A stretch of 64,000 nucleotides of DNA from Prunella strophiata (Eukaryota; Chordata; Aves; Passeriformes; Prunellidae). Below the pieces are notes generated by a model that worked only from the letters and a program-made list of their open reading frames with translations, made no database searches and was not told the DNA's origin. The stretch lies in the NCBI GenBank assembly GCA_036583965.1, contig JAZBQD010000033.1:19739446-19803445 (forward strand), in the 5' to 3' direction. Position numbers and translations under genes: made by a program. Positions 37,401 to 50,205 of the stretch are shown here, piece by piece; the first letter of the stretch is position 1; each line of letters begins with the position of its first letter.

Positions 37401-39203
37401 TGAGGTGCAGTGCACACACACAATCTGGAGCTGTCAGTGTGAGGAGCTGCTTTAATTAGCTGTCTTTGTTCACATGGTTCCAGGAGAAAATGCAATTTGT
37501 TTTACAAGGCATTTTGATTTTAGTGGTGTGAGGTGACAGCCACGATGAAGATGTCTGTGTGCAGTATATCCTGTCAAAATTTGCAGGGATTGTCTCAAGG
37601 TTTAGTAGCAGATGTTCCTTTTCCCTCTGCACAGGCCTTGTGTGTTTAAAAATCACCAGAGGGGAGGGTTTGAGCAGTGTGAGGTGCAGAGGGTTTCAGG
37701 GAGCAGCTCTGATGAACAAACCTCTGAAACCTGCCCAGAAACAGCACCTGTAGGGGTTTTGTTTCTTTCCACTTCATCCTTCCTAGTTGTGTGCTTTTAA
37801 AGGAGAAAGAAGGTACAAAATGAAGGAAGCTGTAACAAAGCTGCATAAAAGGAGAGGCTGTGGTGGCTCCTGAGCTGGGAGGTGCCAAGGCTGTTGCCAG
37901 CAAGGTGTGGTGTCCTAGGAGGAGCTATGAAATAGGCCCAGAAAGAGTGAAAAGGCTGAAGGCTAATTTAAAAATAAGAAGAAAGAAAAAAGGGCAGCTG
38001 AAGTACTAATTTTGGGGAAAACATCAGCCAAGTTATTTAGGTGAACAATAAGAAAATAGTGATTTTTCCCAGTCTGTAACAGATGGAGGATGTGTGGAGT
38101 TGTGTCTGTTGAGGATCACACAGGAAGGCTGATTCCTTGTAAAGGTGCACATTAGATGAAGTGGGAAAGTAATTGTCTAATTTACTTTAGAGCAGGAGAG
38201 AACTGTGGAATATCAGCCTCGTTCTGTGCTGGGTGGAGTGGGAGGATTGGCTGTGAAACAGACCCTGAAGAACTGCAGGGAGGCAGCAGCACAGAAAGTC
38301 CAGCAGGAAGCAAAGTTTTAGGAACTCTTTGGGTTTTTGTTTTGTTTTGCTCCAGGAAAATCTGCTTGAACTGTGTGACTCAGCCTCCTCCCTGAGAACC
38401 TGCAAAGTACAATTAAACACAGGGAGACTTGTAAAGCTGATTTTCAAGTTGGAATGTATTGCTGTGCCATCTAAATGACTCAGTGTCTATATGTAAAAAT
38501 GGCCTTTTCTGACTGGTTTTAATCATTCTCTAATGACTCTGCTACAGTTTTATCACCAGTCCGTAAAATGTGCAAAGTCATCACTTGTTAGTAATTTTAA
38601 AACCTCCCAAATTTTCTTCCAATAGATTTTTTACATAAATGTCAGGCTGACCCTCTCCAGTGGAGTGGAATCTGATGAGTCTCCTGATGTTAGTTTAAAT
38701 TAGTTTTATTGCTGCTAACAGAAATAAAACATATGGAAACAGCTTCTGGTTGTTGAGATGGCTGTGGAGCTTCCAGTGGCTTTCAAATGAAGATTTAATC
38801 TGAATTTCAGAATGAAAGAACAGTAATGCATTCAAATTGTCAGAACTGCTTCTATGTCATCTTTAATAGTGATGATACATTTGTGATGTTAAAAAAAATC
38901 CATTTCCCCCCCCCAAAAATTGTATGAAACATAGAGCCAACCAGATTTCTTTACTTCAGTCTCAGTGTCTTGCCTGTGGAGCTTAAGCTGCACGTGCTGG
39001 TGGTTTGGTGTTCAAAAGGTGCCCATAATTCTGTGCTTCATATGGATTTTTATTTTTCTGGATTTCTTACTGAGAATCTTCAGGCCCTTCATGATGTTTC
39101 ATCACTTTGACTTTGGGTGCTGCAAATGATTCTCTCACAGCCACAACACCACCAATGTTTTGTACAAAAATGTCCTGCATGAACTCAATCTGTTTTCCCT
39201 CCC
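34480..39203. other. unique stretch, no gene seen
   Basis: The GC-richer part (35560-36260) has a 212-codon plus frame (35570-36208) overlapped by minus frames, with no family resemblance or splice context. A 9-C run lies at 38906-38914. No RNA gene or clear repeat. Confidence 0.5.
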
Positions 39204-39870
39204 TGTCTTGGTTTGAAAAGACAGGTGTCTGCTAAGGAAGGCAGGAGTCTTCCTTGAAATGGAAAATGTAAACCCCCTCCCTCTGAATTATTATAATTCC
39301 GAAATTAAAAGGCTCTCAGGCAAAAATATGGGAATAGGAAGAGCAGTTCTTTACTAGAAAAACTAGAAATACAAATGTGAAAGTACAAACAAACAAAAAC
39401 CACTGTCAGAGTCAGAATAGGAGCTGACCCCCTGAGGGTCAGGGTGTTGGTGGCAGTCCCATCCCATGGTGGCTGCTGCAGTGCCAGGGCTGGTTCTGCT
39501 GGAGCAGGGATCCTGGAGAAGGGGGGAGTTTTCCTCTGGAGCTCCAGGGCTGCTGCAGATGGGCCTGGTCTTCCTCTGGGAATGCAGAGGAGAAGAAAGC
39601 TGCTCCTCTGGGAATGCAGTGGGCAAAGGCTGCTGTGGTGTTCCAGGGTCAGATTCTATCCAGGTAGGAATGCTTGGCTCCTCCCCTGGGCAGAGCTTTT
39701 CCCAGTGGGATGATGGAATTTTATCAGCCATGCAGGGACACTCAGTGGCCATGGACAGAAGAGATCTCCTGGAGGGAGGATTGGTTGTGGGAGAGATAAA
39801 GAAACCTGCCCAATGAACAGAAGATAGCTGCCCCACCTCTAACAGATGGGAATAGAATACACACCCAGCT
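39204..39870 (-). mobile_element. ERV LTR-like element
   Basis: The plus-strand left edge TGTCTTGGTTTGAAAAGACAGG is the reverse complement of an LTR 3' end …CCAAGACA. The block resembles passerine LTRs I know in style, for example GCTAAGGAAGGCAGGAG, GTAAACCCCCTCCCTC and GGAATGCTTGGCTCCTCCCC. A GATAGAA promoter-like site lies downstream of the last of these on the minus strand. Two copies of TCCTCTGGGAATGCAG sit 32 bp apart at 39572 and 39604. The right boundary is not certain and no target duplication was confirmed. The 157-codon minus frame inside (39836-39363) is a by-product of the LTR. Family assignment is from memory and needs a library search. Confidence 0.6.
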
Positions 39871-40773
39871 AAACCTGAGACCTGCCCTTAATACCATTCC
39901 TTTAGACTCAGTCCTCAAGGAAGTCCAAGAACATTGTGAATGGGTGAATTAGAGGAAAAAGGGATGTTGGGTTTTTTTGGCAGGAGTTGTGTAAACACAG
40001 GTAGGTGTCTGTTTGCAAGCAGATGAAGTTTTTGCATCAGGCCATGCATTATATTAATAGTTTGACTTCTGAATTGCTGCAATTCTGCTTTTTTTACTGA
40101 AAAGTAGAATCGAGTCTGGCTGAATGTTGGATGCCATCCAGGTGGGTAAAGCAGCACCTGCAAGCGTTTTACCCAGAGTTATTGCCACTGGAAACAGACA
40201 GCTGTAATTTATGGATCCATTGCTGATTGTGCTCCACAGAATTCTCTCGACGGGCCAGCAGTTTTTGAATTTACAATCTCAGAAAGACAAAGCTCTGTGA
40301 GTGGTTTCACATTAATTCAGTGTAGCTCATTTCTATCCCCAGCTCTTGGAGGGGCTGCTCTGGTTATCTGTGAGATAAGTTTGTTTAATGAGCAACGTGT
40401 GTGCACAGCTCAATTCGGGGAGCCCAGGGCTTGCAGCACCAGAGGATTGCTCTTTGGAATGTAGAAAGTATTTTGAGTTTCCTTCATTATTTTGCCATTC
40501 TCTTTGGGCTGCTTTTGTTCTTTTCTATTAGAATTCACAGGAAAAGCTGGGTGAATCTTGGGGTTGGAATGAGAGTATAAAGAAAGGGGAAATGTGGGGT
40601 GTTTTGTGCTTTCTGCATGCTCTGGAATGTTCTTGGAGGGCTTTTCCCCTGATCTGTGCTGTGGGCAGGAGAAATGTGCATTTCTCCCCTCTTTCAGCCA
40701 CCTGCAGCTGCCTGAGGGGTCTCAGTCCTGCAAAACAGAACTGGGACACAGCGAATCCAGCAGAGCCACTTGG
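39871..40773. other. unique stretch, no gene seen
   Basis: Short frames only, with no repeat recognised. Confidence 0.5.
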
Positions 40774-40860
40774 GATCACAGAATATCCTGAGCTGGAAGG
40801 GACCCACAAGGATCTCATAGTCCAACTCCATCCCTACTGTAGCAGAGTTCCAGAGGGGGA
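40774..40860 (-). mobile_element. CR1 LINE 3'-end fragment
   Basis: ATCACAGAATATCCTGAGCTGGAAGGGACCCACAAGGATCTCATAGTCCAACTCC is the antisense start of a CR1 of the ACCCACAAGGATC subfamily. It is truncated within ~90 bases. Confidence 0.87.
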
Positions 40861-42926
40861 CAGGGTATGGTCTGAAGCTCTCTTATGAGTTTAAAGTAGT
40901 TATTCTATTTATGTATTTATTTGTAAAGGAGATGCAGTGTTGTTCACAGAGCCCTATGAGGACAGGAATAAAACCTGACTTCAGGAACAGAATTAACCAG
41001 CACAATTTTCTCTGCAGAGCATTGAAAATAGTCTGCACCAGCTATTGGAAATCCATGTGCAAACTGCTGGGATCATGAGTAGGAGACAGGCACTTCTGTT
41101 GAGGAGTTGCCTCTGTGCACTGGTGGGAAAAAAAAGTCTCTGCTTCCTTGCACATAATTTGTTTCTTTGAAAAGAATTCATGTATGAGACATTTCTAGAT
41201 AGGACTTGAAGCTAAAGCAATTTTTCTGTAGTGTTTTGCACACCAACAACTTAAATAAAAGGCAGAACTTCTTCCCCAGTTTTTCTTCCTGCTCTTATTG
41301 CTTTATGTAGGTGGTCATGGTTAGATTAATTCCATCCAACAGGAAAATATGCAGCAAAAAAATAGATCTGTGAAAATAATCTGATAACTTTCAAGGCCCT
41401 TGTTTTTTTTTTGCTTTCCTAATCTGTATCTTAGGTAGTTTTATGCCTCCACGTAGCTCAAGAATGGTCCTTGGGTTAGGAATTAACCATGATTCAGGTA
41501 TCTAATTCCTTATCTGAGCTGTTTTAATGATGCTTTTGGAAGTGTTCCAGTAAGTGCAGTTGTCAATAAATGGAAGATGAAGTGAGCAAACTGTGTGTTG
41601 GGGAAGCTGAGAACAGTTACTAAAAACATAAAGACAAAAAGAAGATTTCAGGTTTCCACAAAATGCATTGTAAATACTTGGAGTCAAAGGTAAAGCTTCA
41701 TTTGCATTTGTGACTGTAGCAGCCAGATATTGTATTGATTTCAAATTATGCTGATGTCTTGTAGCTGGGTTTTTAAGTGGAGCTGTAGATTTTGCCCCTT
41801 CTCAAAGATGAACAAAAGGCAGTAAAAGAAAGGCTTTGCTGGAGATTGCTGGTTATTAGAGCTCAGTGAAGGCTGTAAGCTGTGAGTTCTTTAGTAAAAC
41901 CTCCTGAGTGGAAGCTGTAACCTTTAGTGCCTCCCTGCTTTGCCCCATCCTGAGCTGTCTTCTCAGGGAGGAGAGGAGCAGAAAGTGAAGCCTTTCCCTT
42001 GTCTCCATAATGGATGCCCTCACTGCTCAAATCCCATATTGATCCTGAAGTCTCAGGAGCTGAGCAGATCTTTAAATCCCTGTCAGCTTAGTCTTGCCTA
42101 ACTTCTGCATCAATTTGGCCTCATTAACTTTTCGTTGATTAAATCAAATACATTACTTGGGATACCCCTGTAATTTATTTATAATAATTAACTGTACCAG
42201 GGGAATAAGATTTCCTCCTCTGAATTTTAATTCAAGAAGCAGTATCTGTACACAAATATAGAGATTGTAGCTAAAATTAATAGAGCTGCACGAAATATTA
42301 TGTACATTTACCATACAACAAGTCTGTAGAAGATAAGCAGGAGCTGACTTGCTCCTACTCAAATTTTATTTGACCTGCCTTGTGTATGGTGCACTGCTGA
42401 TGAATCCCATACTAAGAGCCATGTTTTGAAGAGTTCCAAGAGCACAGTTAGCAACTGTTCTCTGGGTACCCTCAGGCATTCAATTTCTCCACTTATTTTT
42501 TGTTTATTATACAAAGTAAATTTGATGTTTAAAAGTTTAGAAGTAGTAAAGATTGGAGTGTATTGCTTGTTAAAATGAACCTTGAGCTCCAATCCATCAC
42601 ATCCTTCCTTTCTGGATTCTGCAAACCCATCATGTGCATGAATTAGGATGACTTACCATTATTCTGTTTTGGGTAAAAACCATCCCTTTGTGCTCAAGCA
42701 AATATCAGAGATCCAGCAAGAATTCATTTCAGCTGCTGGCCTTCTCATAACCCTTCTGCTTTGATGCATAAATTGAGGGAAGTTTCCACTCTGCAATGAA
42801 GATGAGCATTGCAGCTCACCCATTGTCATTTATTATGTGCTCAGAGTGTACTGAGATAAGCCTGGCTTGCCTGGGCTGTTACAGCCCTTGATTTTTTTGT
42901 CATTATCTATTTCTGCTGCCGTTGGT

Positions 42927-42956
42927 TTTGAAAGGAGCTGCTTTGAAAGGAGCTGC
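42927..42956. repeat. 15-bp tandem doublet
   Basis: TTTGAAAGGAGCTGC occurs twice with no difference and no gap. Confidence 0.9.
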
Positions 42957-45940
42957 TGGTAAATCACCTCCTGCCCAACGTGTGCCCCTGCCAGGGGGAC
43001 AGCAGCCTTTGAGGCACAGCCACAGAGGAGTGAAGAGCAGCCAGGAAATGACAGGAGGGTGTTGGAGCCTTGCTTTGGTTGTGCTGTAAATAAGCCTTGG
43101 TCTTTGAAGAGCTGTGGCTGGACACTGCAATGGAATTGGTAATGCCATGGCTCTAAAATGTGCTGCACTTCCACAAATAATTTAATTGTGACTTAGTTGG
43201 CACTGCTGGATTTAGGTATCAGAACCATTTCACTGCCTGGCTGACAGACCTTGGAGAAGCACAGAAGAGTCTCTGGGAAAAGGCATCATCACTGAGGGGT
43301 GTGCACTTTGCAGGGGAGGGAAATTCTGTGTGGATTGCTTTGGGGTGCTGAAGAGGAACCAGGCAAAGAGCATTTCAAACTGATAGCACAAATAGAGCTC
43401 CCTTCATGGTCTAAACCAGTCTCTTCTGGAGATTCACCTTCACTTGAAAGTCAAAGCAGTCACTTTTCCAAATCCAGATTCATAAGAAATAATTGACTTA
43501 AGTCCTAGTGAGAAGCAGTCCTGGTTTATGTTAGTGTTAAATATAGGTAATGACTTAAGTATTTAAAGAAGTTTTTGAGAATTCTTAAGGCATTTAAATA
43601 CATATTACTCCATGTATCTTAATCACACTGAAAAGAATATTCTTCTAATTTCCTGTCTCAGCTCCACAGCAGATGCAGACATATGTATGTGTTTGTTAGT
43701 GGAACTGTGTAGGCAAAAAGAGTGGAAGCTTTGATGTATTTTTCTTTCCTTTTTATATGAATCCATTTTGTAGTAGAAGCAATGCCATCATGTGCTGAGC
43801 AAGGCTGGACAAGCCAGAGGAAAAGCTCAAGGGTTACTCTTCACCTCACTGTGTCTATATTTTGGAGAGGTTGTTGACAGACAGACTGACAGACCTGATG
43901 TAGGAGGAGCAGGACTGTCCTCCTCACCTTCAGCCTCCTGGATGGCAGTGTGTGAGTGCAGAGATTTCCCAGACGTGTTTCAGTTTTAGTGCTGCTGAGT
44001 CCTGAACACTTCTCAGACCATGCTCAGTGAGTCCTCCTTTACCTTGTGCCCTCCAAGAGTGACCCCAGTTCTAATTTACATTAAACCATTAAAGCTACAA
44101 CCTGAAATAACCCCCAAATCCCACAGCCCATCCTGCAGGGTTGGGTGGGATCAACTTCCTCGTTTACAAAATTAAAAAGGGAAGTGCTCCCACACAAACT
44201 CCAGGGGCAGTTTGCCTCTGAGTCCTCCCCAGCACTGCCCTCCCTCACCCTTAGCCACTCCCAGGCTCAGGCTTTTATGGAGGTCTTTAATGGAGCTCAG
44301 TAATGAGCTTTTTAATTATCACTTGGAGGCCAAACATCCTGGTGCTGTTTCTCAGCCAGAACAGGTCAATCCTAAAGGTGTAAGATTAGATGGGAATCAT
44401 AAAAGCTGATTATTTCTTAATTTTTTTTTTTTTTGCACTTAGCCAGTGGCAAAATTGATACCTACTCCTTGAAAGGATGTAGGAGGCTATTAGGCAGTGG
44501 ATAATTAACAATAGAAGGAGGGTGGAAAGGTACAATAAGACTGTAAATTAATTACTGGTTCTTTATTCAGAAAGGACAATGTGATTCCTGAAACTTGTCT
44601 GTTCTCAGTGCCAGCTACAAGTGGGCAATATTAGGGAATAAAATTATGCAAGTAGAAAATAAGTACCTTTAACCAGATCTGCAAAAGAGGGGTTTTAATT
44701 TCTGGCTCCTGCCACACAAACCCTGAGCTCTTGCTTTGTCCTCTTTTCTCCTAGCAGTAGTGCAGACTGTGATGGGCAGGAAATTTCTTCTTAAATGTAA
44801 GAACTAAGCAGTGGAAAGTCAGCACTGACCCCTGTGGGCTATTTCCAATTAAACTCATTCTTCCTTCCATAAATTCCCCAAGTGGTGTGGGATCTCTGGC
44901 TGGAGCATCTTTGTTTTCCTGTAGCGTGAGAAAAGCAAAGGAACTCCTGCCTGTCAGATGAAGCTCAAACATCTGTCCAAGCCGCATGGATTCCATGCAG
45001 CTGTAAACAATTCTCATTAGGAAACAGAAGCTTGTCATTTATGCTCATTTTTGGGGAGGTACAAGTTTAAAAAATGGAGTTGTAGAGCTCTTACCCTTCA
45101 GTTGCTGTGCACACGCAGCACCTTTCACATTAAAACTTCATGTGCACTTAAGTGATGCTTAGATGAGCTGCTGGTAAAAATCCAGATGAAAATAGGGTGT
45201 TGAGAGATGGTGTGATGTGGATTTGCTTTTTGGAACACCAGGAAGTGAAAGCAGAAGGGTTTGAATGGTTGAGCAGTTTTAGAGCAGAGAGATATTTTTA
45301 GGTTTCCAGATTTAGAATATTTCCTTGAAGTCTTGTTGCACTACCTTACTCAGTAATTTCTATAGAAAACAGAATGGTTTTTCTGTTGGGCTTTGTTCAC
45401 TTTGCCTTGCATGCAAGCACTTGCAAATGTGAACAGCACTGGCAGGAACCATCAGCCAAATACTCAGAAATTTTCTGTTCAAGAGAGCCACCTCACAGAT
45501 GGTGAGCTCAACACTCAATTTTAGCAGCTGTTCTCCTTGAGAGAAAGTATTGATTCTAAAAGTTGTAGAAATGGAAAGAGAGGGGAAAAAAAAACCAGGT
45601 AAAGAAATTGGTTTTCAGTGTCCTTATTATTATGAAAAGCTTAAGGAAGAGCTTGGAGTGCCAGTAATGGAGTTGGAATGACCTGCTTGGGGTTGTAGGG
45701 ATGATTCATGTGGATGGGTCTGGATTGAAAATGGCATGCACCACCTTGAAGGGTAGAAAAGCAGCACTCTTCACCCAGGGAGTCCATAATAGCTGGAAAT
45801 ACCAGTTATTTGGGGGTTTTGTTGCAGCTCCCTGGAGGTGGGAGCACAATGTCAGGGGAAGATGGGAAGATTCTCCCTGGAGATCTGTTAGGACAGACTT
45901 GTGCTTCTTGTTTCTGGGTTGATTTGTGGTTGGCTTCTGA

Positions 45941-46016
45941 TTTTTTTTTCTTTTATTTTATTTTCTTTTTTTTTTTTTTTTTAATTTTTTTTTTTAATTT
46001 TTTTTTTTTTTAATTA
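45941..46016. repeat. T-rich low-complexity block
   Basis: T runs separated by short C, A or AA interruptions (TTTTATTTTATTTTC, then long T runs split by AA), ending TTAATTAAG. Reading frames through it are Phe-rich artefacts. Confidence 0.95.
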
Positions 46017-46979
46017 AGAAAAAATCTTTAGCACCATAGTTGGGATAGTCTCTTGCTATCAGACCCAAAGTATCTTGAAGCTCCTTATTGCTTTGGGCAC
46101 TTGGGATGAACTGGCTGTGAGGGGAGAGTGGAGCTGATTTTTAGGACAGTGATTTTACATTTTGTTTGTAGCCCTTCCTCTCTCCTCTTCCCAAGTATAA
46201 TTGCTTCAAAGCCACAGAGTTGCCAGTAATCTCAAAACATTTTTCCATATCCTCTGGGCATTGGTAGGTTAGAGAGGGTGAGGTTGCAAACTGGGGACAA
46301 AAAAAGAGGTGGCAGAGCAGTGTGAAGGGCATGGAGGGATAAGCTGTTCCACAGCTCCACCAGAGCAGCAACAGGGCAAGAATTCCAATATTTTTTCCAA
46401 TTTATTTTTTCTCTGTCCCTGAACTCACAGCTGAATCCAAAAAGCTATTAAGGAATCACTTGAAGATTTGCTCTGCCCTGGAGTGCTGGAGGTCCTGTTG
46501 GAGGTCCTGTGCTGTAAAATATCTGTGATTCAGGTGATTGATCAATAATTTAACCAAGTGATTAAACTGAGGCTGTAGCAAGCAGAAAAACTGATTGGAC
46601 AAAACAGAAGATACTTTAAATTAGGAAGAAAAGGTGAAAACTGATTTTGTGTCTCTGTGTGTGCACATTAAATGAATAGGATTTTTAAACTCTCTCTGCA
46701 GAAGAGGTATTTCACTGGGCTAGTATTTGGGAAGAAGATAGCACAGAATATCAGCATTCTATTACCTCAATATCTATGATAATGAAAGATGCCTGTACTT
46801 ACAGGGACAAGTAGAGCATGAAATAGTGCAGGGTGTCCATGGTGGGAAGATGGAAAAACGTTCAGAAAAAAGCAAATTGGCAGGAAATTATAAACTGGGC
46901 ATTGATGGCTGCTGATAACCTGATGACCTCAGGTAACTTCCACATCAGCTCAGTCCCACTGAGGACCACAAAATATGGT

Positions 46980-47240
46980 GAGGACAAGGGGGGATGGATT
47001 TAAGCTGAAAGAGGAGAGACCTAAATGGGATATTGGGAAGAAATTCCTCCCTGTGAGGGTGGGCAGGCCCTGGCACAGGGTGCCCAGAGCAGCTGTGGCT
47101 GCCCCTGGATCCCTGGCAGTGCCCAAGGCCAGGCTGGACACTGGGGCTGGGAGCAGCCTGGGACAGTGGGAAGGTGTCCCTGCCTGTGAAATCAAAATGA
47201 GCTTTAAGGTTGCTCCCAACTCAAATCACTCTGTGATTCA
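46980..47240 (+). mobile_element. CR1 LINE 3'-end fragment
   Basis: It begins GAGGACAAGGGGGGATGGATTTAAGCTGAAAGAGGAGAGACC, then GATATTGGGAAGAAATTCCTCCC, GTGAGGGTGGGCAGGCCCTGG and GGCTGCCCCTGGATCCCTGG. It ends AATCACTCTGTGATTC, the CR1 terminus. One of the better-kept copies, in sense orientation. Confidence 0.93.
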
Positions 47241-49439
47241 AAGTTTTGGTGAGCTGGTTTTAACTAACCGTGCCTGATGTTAAGTAGGGGTTTTGTCCTG
47301 GGATTCCTGAGGACAGGGGGGCTCAGTGTGAGCAGCACCAGGGGCTGTGACCCAGCTCAGGGCAGGAGGTGCTGGAGGTAACCAGGCACAAGGGAAGGGG
47401 TGAGGGAAAGTGGGATTTCACCTGCCAGTTATTGGGGTGAGACCTGTGCCCTCCCAGAGCCCTGGTTCAGCCACAGTCCCTTTGAGTCTCTCCCCTAGGA
47501 GCCAATTAACTGTAAACTGTAATTAAAAAGAAGTGACTGTGACTTCAAACAGCCTAAGTGCCATTTTCTGTACAAAACAATGACAAATACCTCGAGATAA
47601 GAGAAGGCTTAGTGCATTTTAATACCTCTATGATGAATAAATCATCTCCTTTGTAAGGTTAATGCAAGCAGATGGATGTGAACGCTGGAATGCAGTTGCT
47701 CATTAGGAATTCCCTTCCAAAGTGTGTCCCTGGACAGTCCTGACCAAACAGTCCCCGAGGAGCTGTGCTGTGAAGTGAGGATGCTGAATGCATCAGCACC
47801 AGCAGCCTGTTGCCAAATACTCACTGAACTGCACTTAAATCCCATTCACATTTCACCTTTCTTCTCATTGCAGGAGGGAAGGGCTGCAGTGTCACAAATG
47901 CTCAAAAAGGGCACACAGTTAAGAGTGTTTGCTGTTGGTGAAACTTGCCATTGAAATAAGGGCAAGTATTCCTAACACAGAGTAGAATTCTGCTTTTGTG
48001 GACACTTTTGTCTCTTATGCTGATACTAAGTGGATATTTTGATATGTCAAGTGATAAGCACAGCAGAGTTTCCTATTGCTGCTTTTTATAGTTTCATAAT
48101 GGATGTTCCTCACTCTTAAAAAGGCACTGTGCAGCAAAAATTCATTCACTGCCACCTCGTGTGCTTTAAATTGGCTTAGAAACAGCTTCAGAAACTGGCT
48201 AAAAACCAAGCCAGAATTTACTTCTTTGAAGTGTCTTATTCTTTCTCCCTATTTCTCATTAGATGTATAAACATTTAGTAAAAATTAAGCATCTTCCAAG
48301 TGTCTGTGGAGGCTCAGATGGCCACTTGCAAGCAGCTCTGGGTGTCTGCAGCCAAGAGGGAGGTGGCATTAGCCTAAAAATGAAGGGATTTGTAGGTGCT
48401 TGAGAAAATATCTTCAAAAACAAATCCTTGGGATCATCATATGAATACCTAGGAGTGTACAGCTTTAGCTGGGTTAGATATGCTTAACATAGATATGTTA
48501 AATATGTTCTATATGTTATTAGATAATAAAACAATGCCTGTTTATTGCTGAATTGTAATAGCATTTTATAAAATGCCTCTTCCCCCTTGCTTGTACCTTG
48601 GCTGGAAGCTCACTGTCCCTTTTCAGTCCCTGTTCCTGTGATTAGTTTTGAGGGATCATCTGGATGTGCAGGCTGAAAACCTGCCCTGACTGCTCCTCTG
48701 TGTTTTTGAAGTGGTCTCTGATTTTTCTGATGGTTTGTTGGTTTGTTATTAGAAATACCCAGCACCTGGGCAGGAGCCCAGCTTGTTCTTGTTAATCAGG
48801 TTTTGTCACGTCTGCCTTTTAGGACTCCTGTGTTAAAAGCACTCCTGGCTGCTCACTGTGAGTTCTCCTTGGGTGACTGTGGGTGGTTTTGGGGGAAGCA
48901 GGGGTGCTTTGGAGGTACAGCAGAATGATTTATCACCAGTATTGTGCTGGGCTGTTTCTTTTGAGAGATAAGCTGGAGTATGATGCAAGCCCTTCTTCTC
49001 TGATGTGGCTCAAGTTACTGTGTCAGTACTGCTTTGAGGGTTTCAGAAACCTGTCCCAGGGGTCTGTAAGAGCTGCTGGCAGGTCACAGATCTATCCCCA
49101 TCACTGCCTGATTTCCTTCTGGTCTTAAGGCTGGAGGTGAAACTTCTCCACCTTCTCCCCACACCTCCAGCACTGACTTTGCTGGGGAATTGCTTTCTCC
49201 TGAGTGCCTTCCCTACCTGGCTGTCCCAAAGGTGGCTCCTTAGGGAGTGACTCCTCAGGCTCCTCATTAGATTAAAGCACCTCCAGAGATGGGTGCAGTC
49301 CCTTTCAGCTTGCCAGCCCCCATTTCCAGGGGGCTGCTTGCACATAGGCTCAGCCCAGGCCGTGGAGTGCCTGTGTTGACCTGCTGGGAGGAACCGTGGC
49401 TGAAGTTTATCCTGGTGTTGAACCAATGTCCTAATTAGT
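47241..49439. other. unique stretch, no gene seen
   Basis: 47500-47650 is AT-rich with TAATTAAA-type cores and may be a conserved element (speculative). 48470-48530 has several ATATGTT-like short direct repeats. No gene supported. Confidence 0.5.
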
Positions 49440-49543
49440 GCTGGGCTTCTTGGGGTGGGCTGTGCAGGGCCAGGAGCTGGACTCAGGGATCCTTGTGGGT
49501 CCTTTCCAGCATCTCCCATGGTCCTACATTCCATAATTCCATC
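49440..49543 (+). mobile_element. CR1 LINE 3'-end fragment
   Basis: GCTGGGCTTCTTGGGGTGGGCTGTGCAGGGCCAGGAGCTGGACTCAGGGATCCTTGTGGGTCCTTTCCAGC is the sense counterpart of the subfamily at 40774. It ends in decayed ATTCCATAATTCC. A 257-codon minus frame (49816-49043) runs across it and is therefore not a gene. Confidence 0.82.
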
Positions 49544-50112
49544 CTTTTGCTGGGGATGGGCCGTGGGAAGGGAGAACATCAGGGAGGGTTGTGGTGGGCC
49601 CAGATGGGGCAGGGCAGGGAATCTCACTTTCTTGTTTTCTTGGGGAATGTGTTTGGACAAAGAGTTCCATTCCCTTTTAAAGCTTGTGAGATTTCTGCCA
49701 CATAAATGATTGCTCTGAGCTTTTTCTTCCTCCTTGGCATGTTTATGACACTGGCTGCAGGCTTGTGTTGCACTTTGCCATGCAAGTGGTTTATACAATG
49801 GAAAAAATAGAAGCAAGTTCCCAATAAATAGAACTGAAAATATTTTTAGAAGCTTGCTGCTTGATCAAATACCACAGCCTGTGTTCCTAAGCACCTTCTG
49901 ATGAATAATGAAACAATGCCATGGAAAGGGGGTTATCCAGCACTGGAATCTGCCCCTGTTTCCCTGGCTCTTGTGTGATAGTTGCTAATTAATGACAACA
50001 AATGTTGAAGCTGGCAGTTGTGAGATTTTGGAGATCTGGAATGAATATTAACCACTTACATTCAGAAATCATTAAATAATCATTTCTTGCTGAGGAACTG
50101 TTTCCTGAGTTG

Positions 50113-50205
50113 TAATCCCAGACTGGTTTGGGATCAAAGCTCATCTCCTTACAGCCCCTCTGCCATGGGCAGGGACACCGTTCCCTAGACCACGTTGCTC
50201 AGGGC
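50113..50205 (-). mobile_element. CR1 LINE 3'-end fragment (diverged)
   Basis: AATCCCAGACTGGTTTGGGATC is followed by CCCCTCTGCCATGGGCAGGGACACCGTTCCCTAGACCACGTTGCTC, an older antisense CR1 block of the type CCACTAGACCAGGTTGCTC. Confidence 0.8.

Larger units (their letters stand above)
40861..46979. other. long unique stretch, no gene seen
   Basis: It includes a 15-bp doublet at 42927-42956, a 14-T run at 44421-44434, the T-rich block at 45941-46016 and a 12-bp doublet TGGAGGTCCTGT at 46487-46510. AT-rich segments such as 42120-42340 are dense in TAAT cores and could be regulatory, which is not testable here. No gene is supported. Confidence 0.5.

Noticed and set aside
39363..39836. 157-codon minus frame
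   Set aside because: It lies inside the LTR-like element and has no retroviral protein motif.
45655..45715. GAGTTGGAATGACC… resembling a CR1 tail
   Set aside because: Only a few scattered matches. It lacks the conserved CR1 blocks and terminal octamer.
49043..49816. 257-codon minus frame
   Set aside because: It runs across a CR1 3'-end fragment (49440-49543) in antisense. The rest shows no family resemblance.
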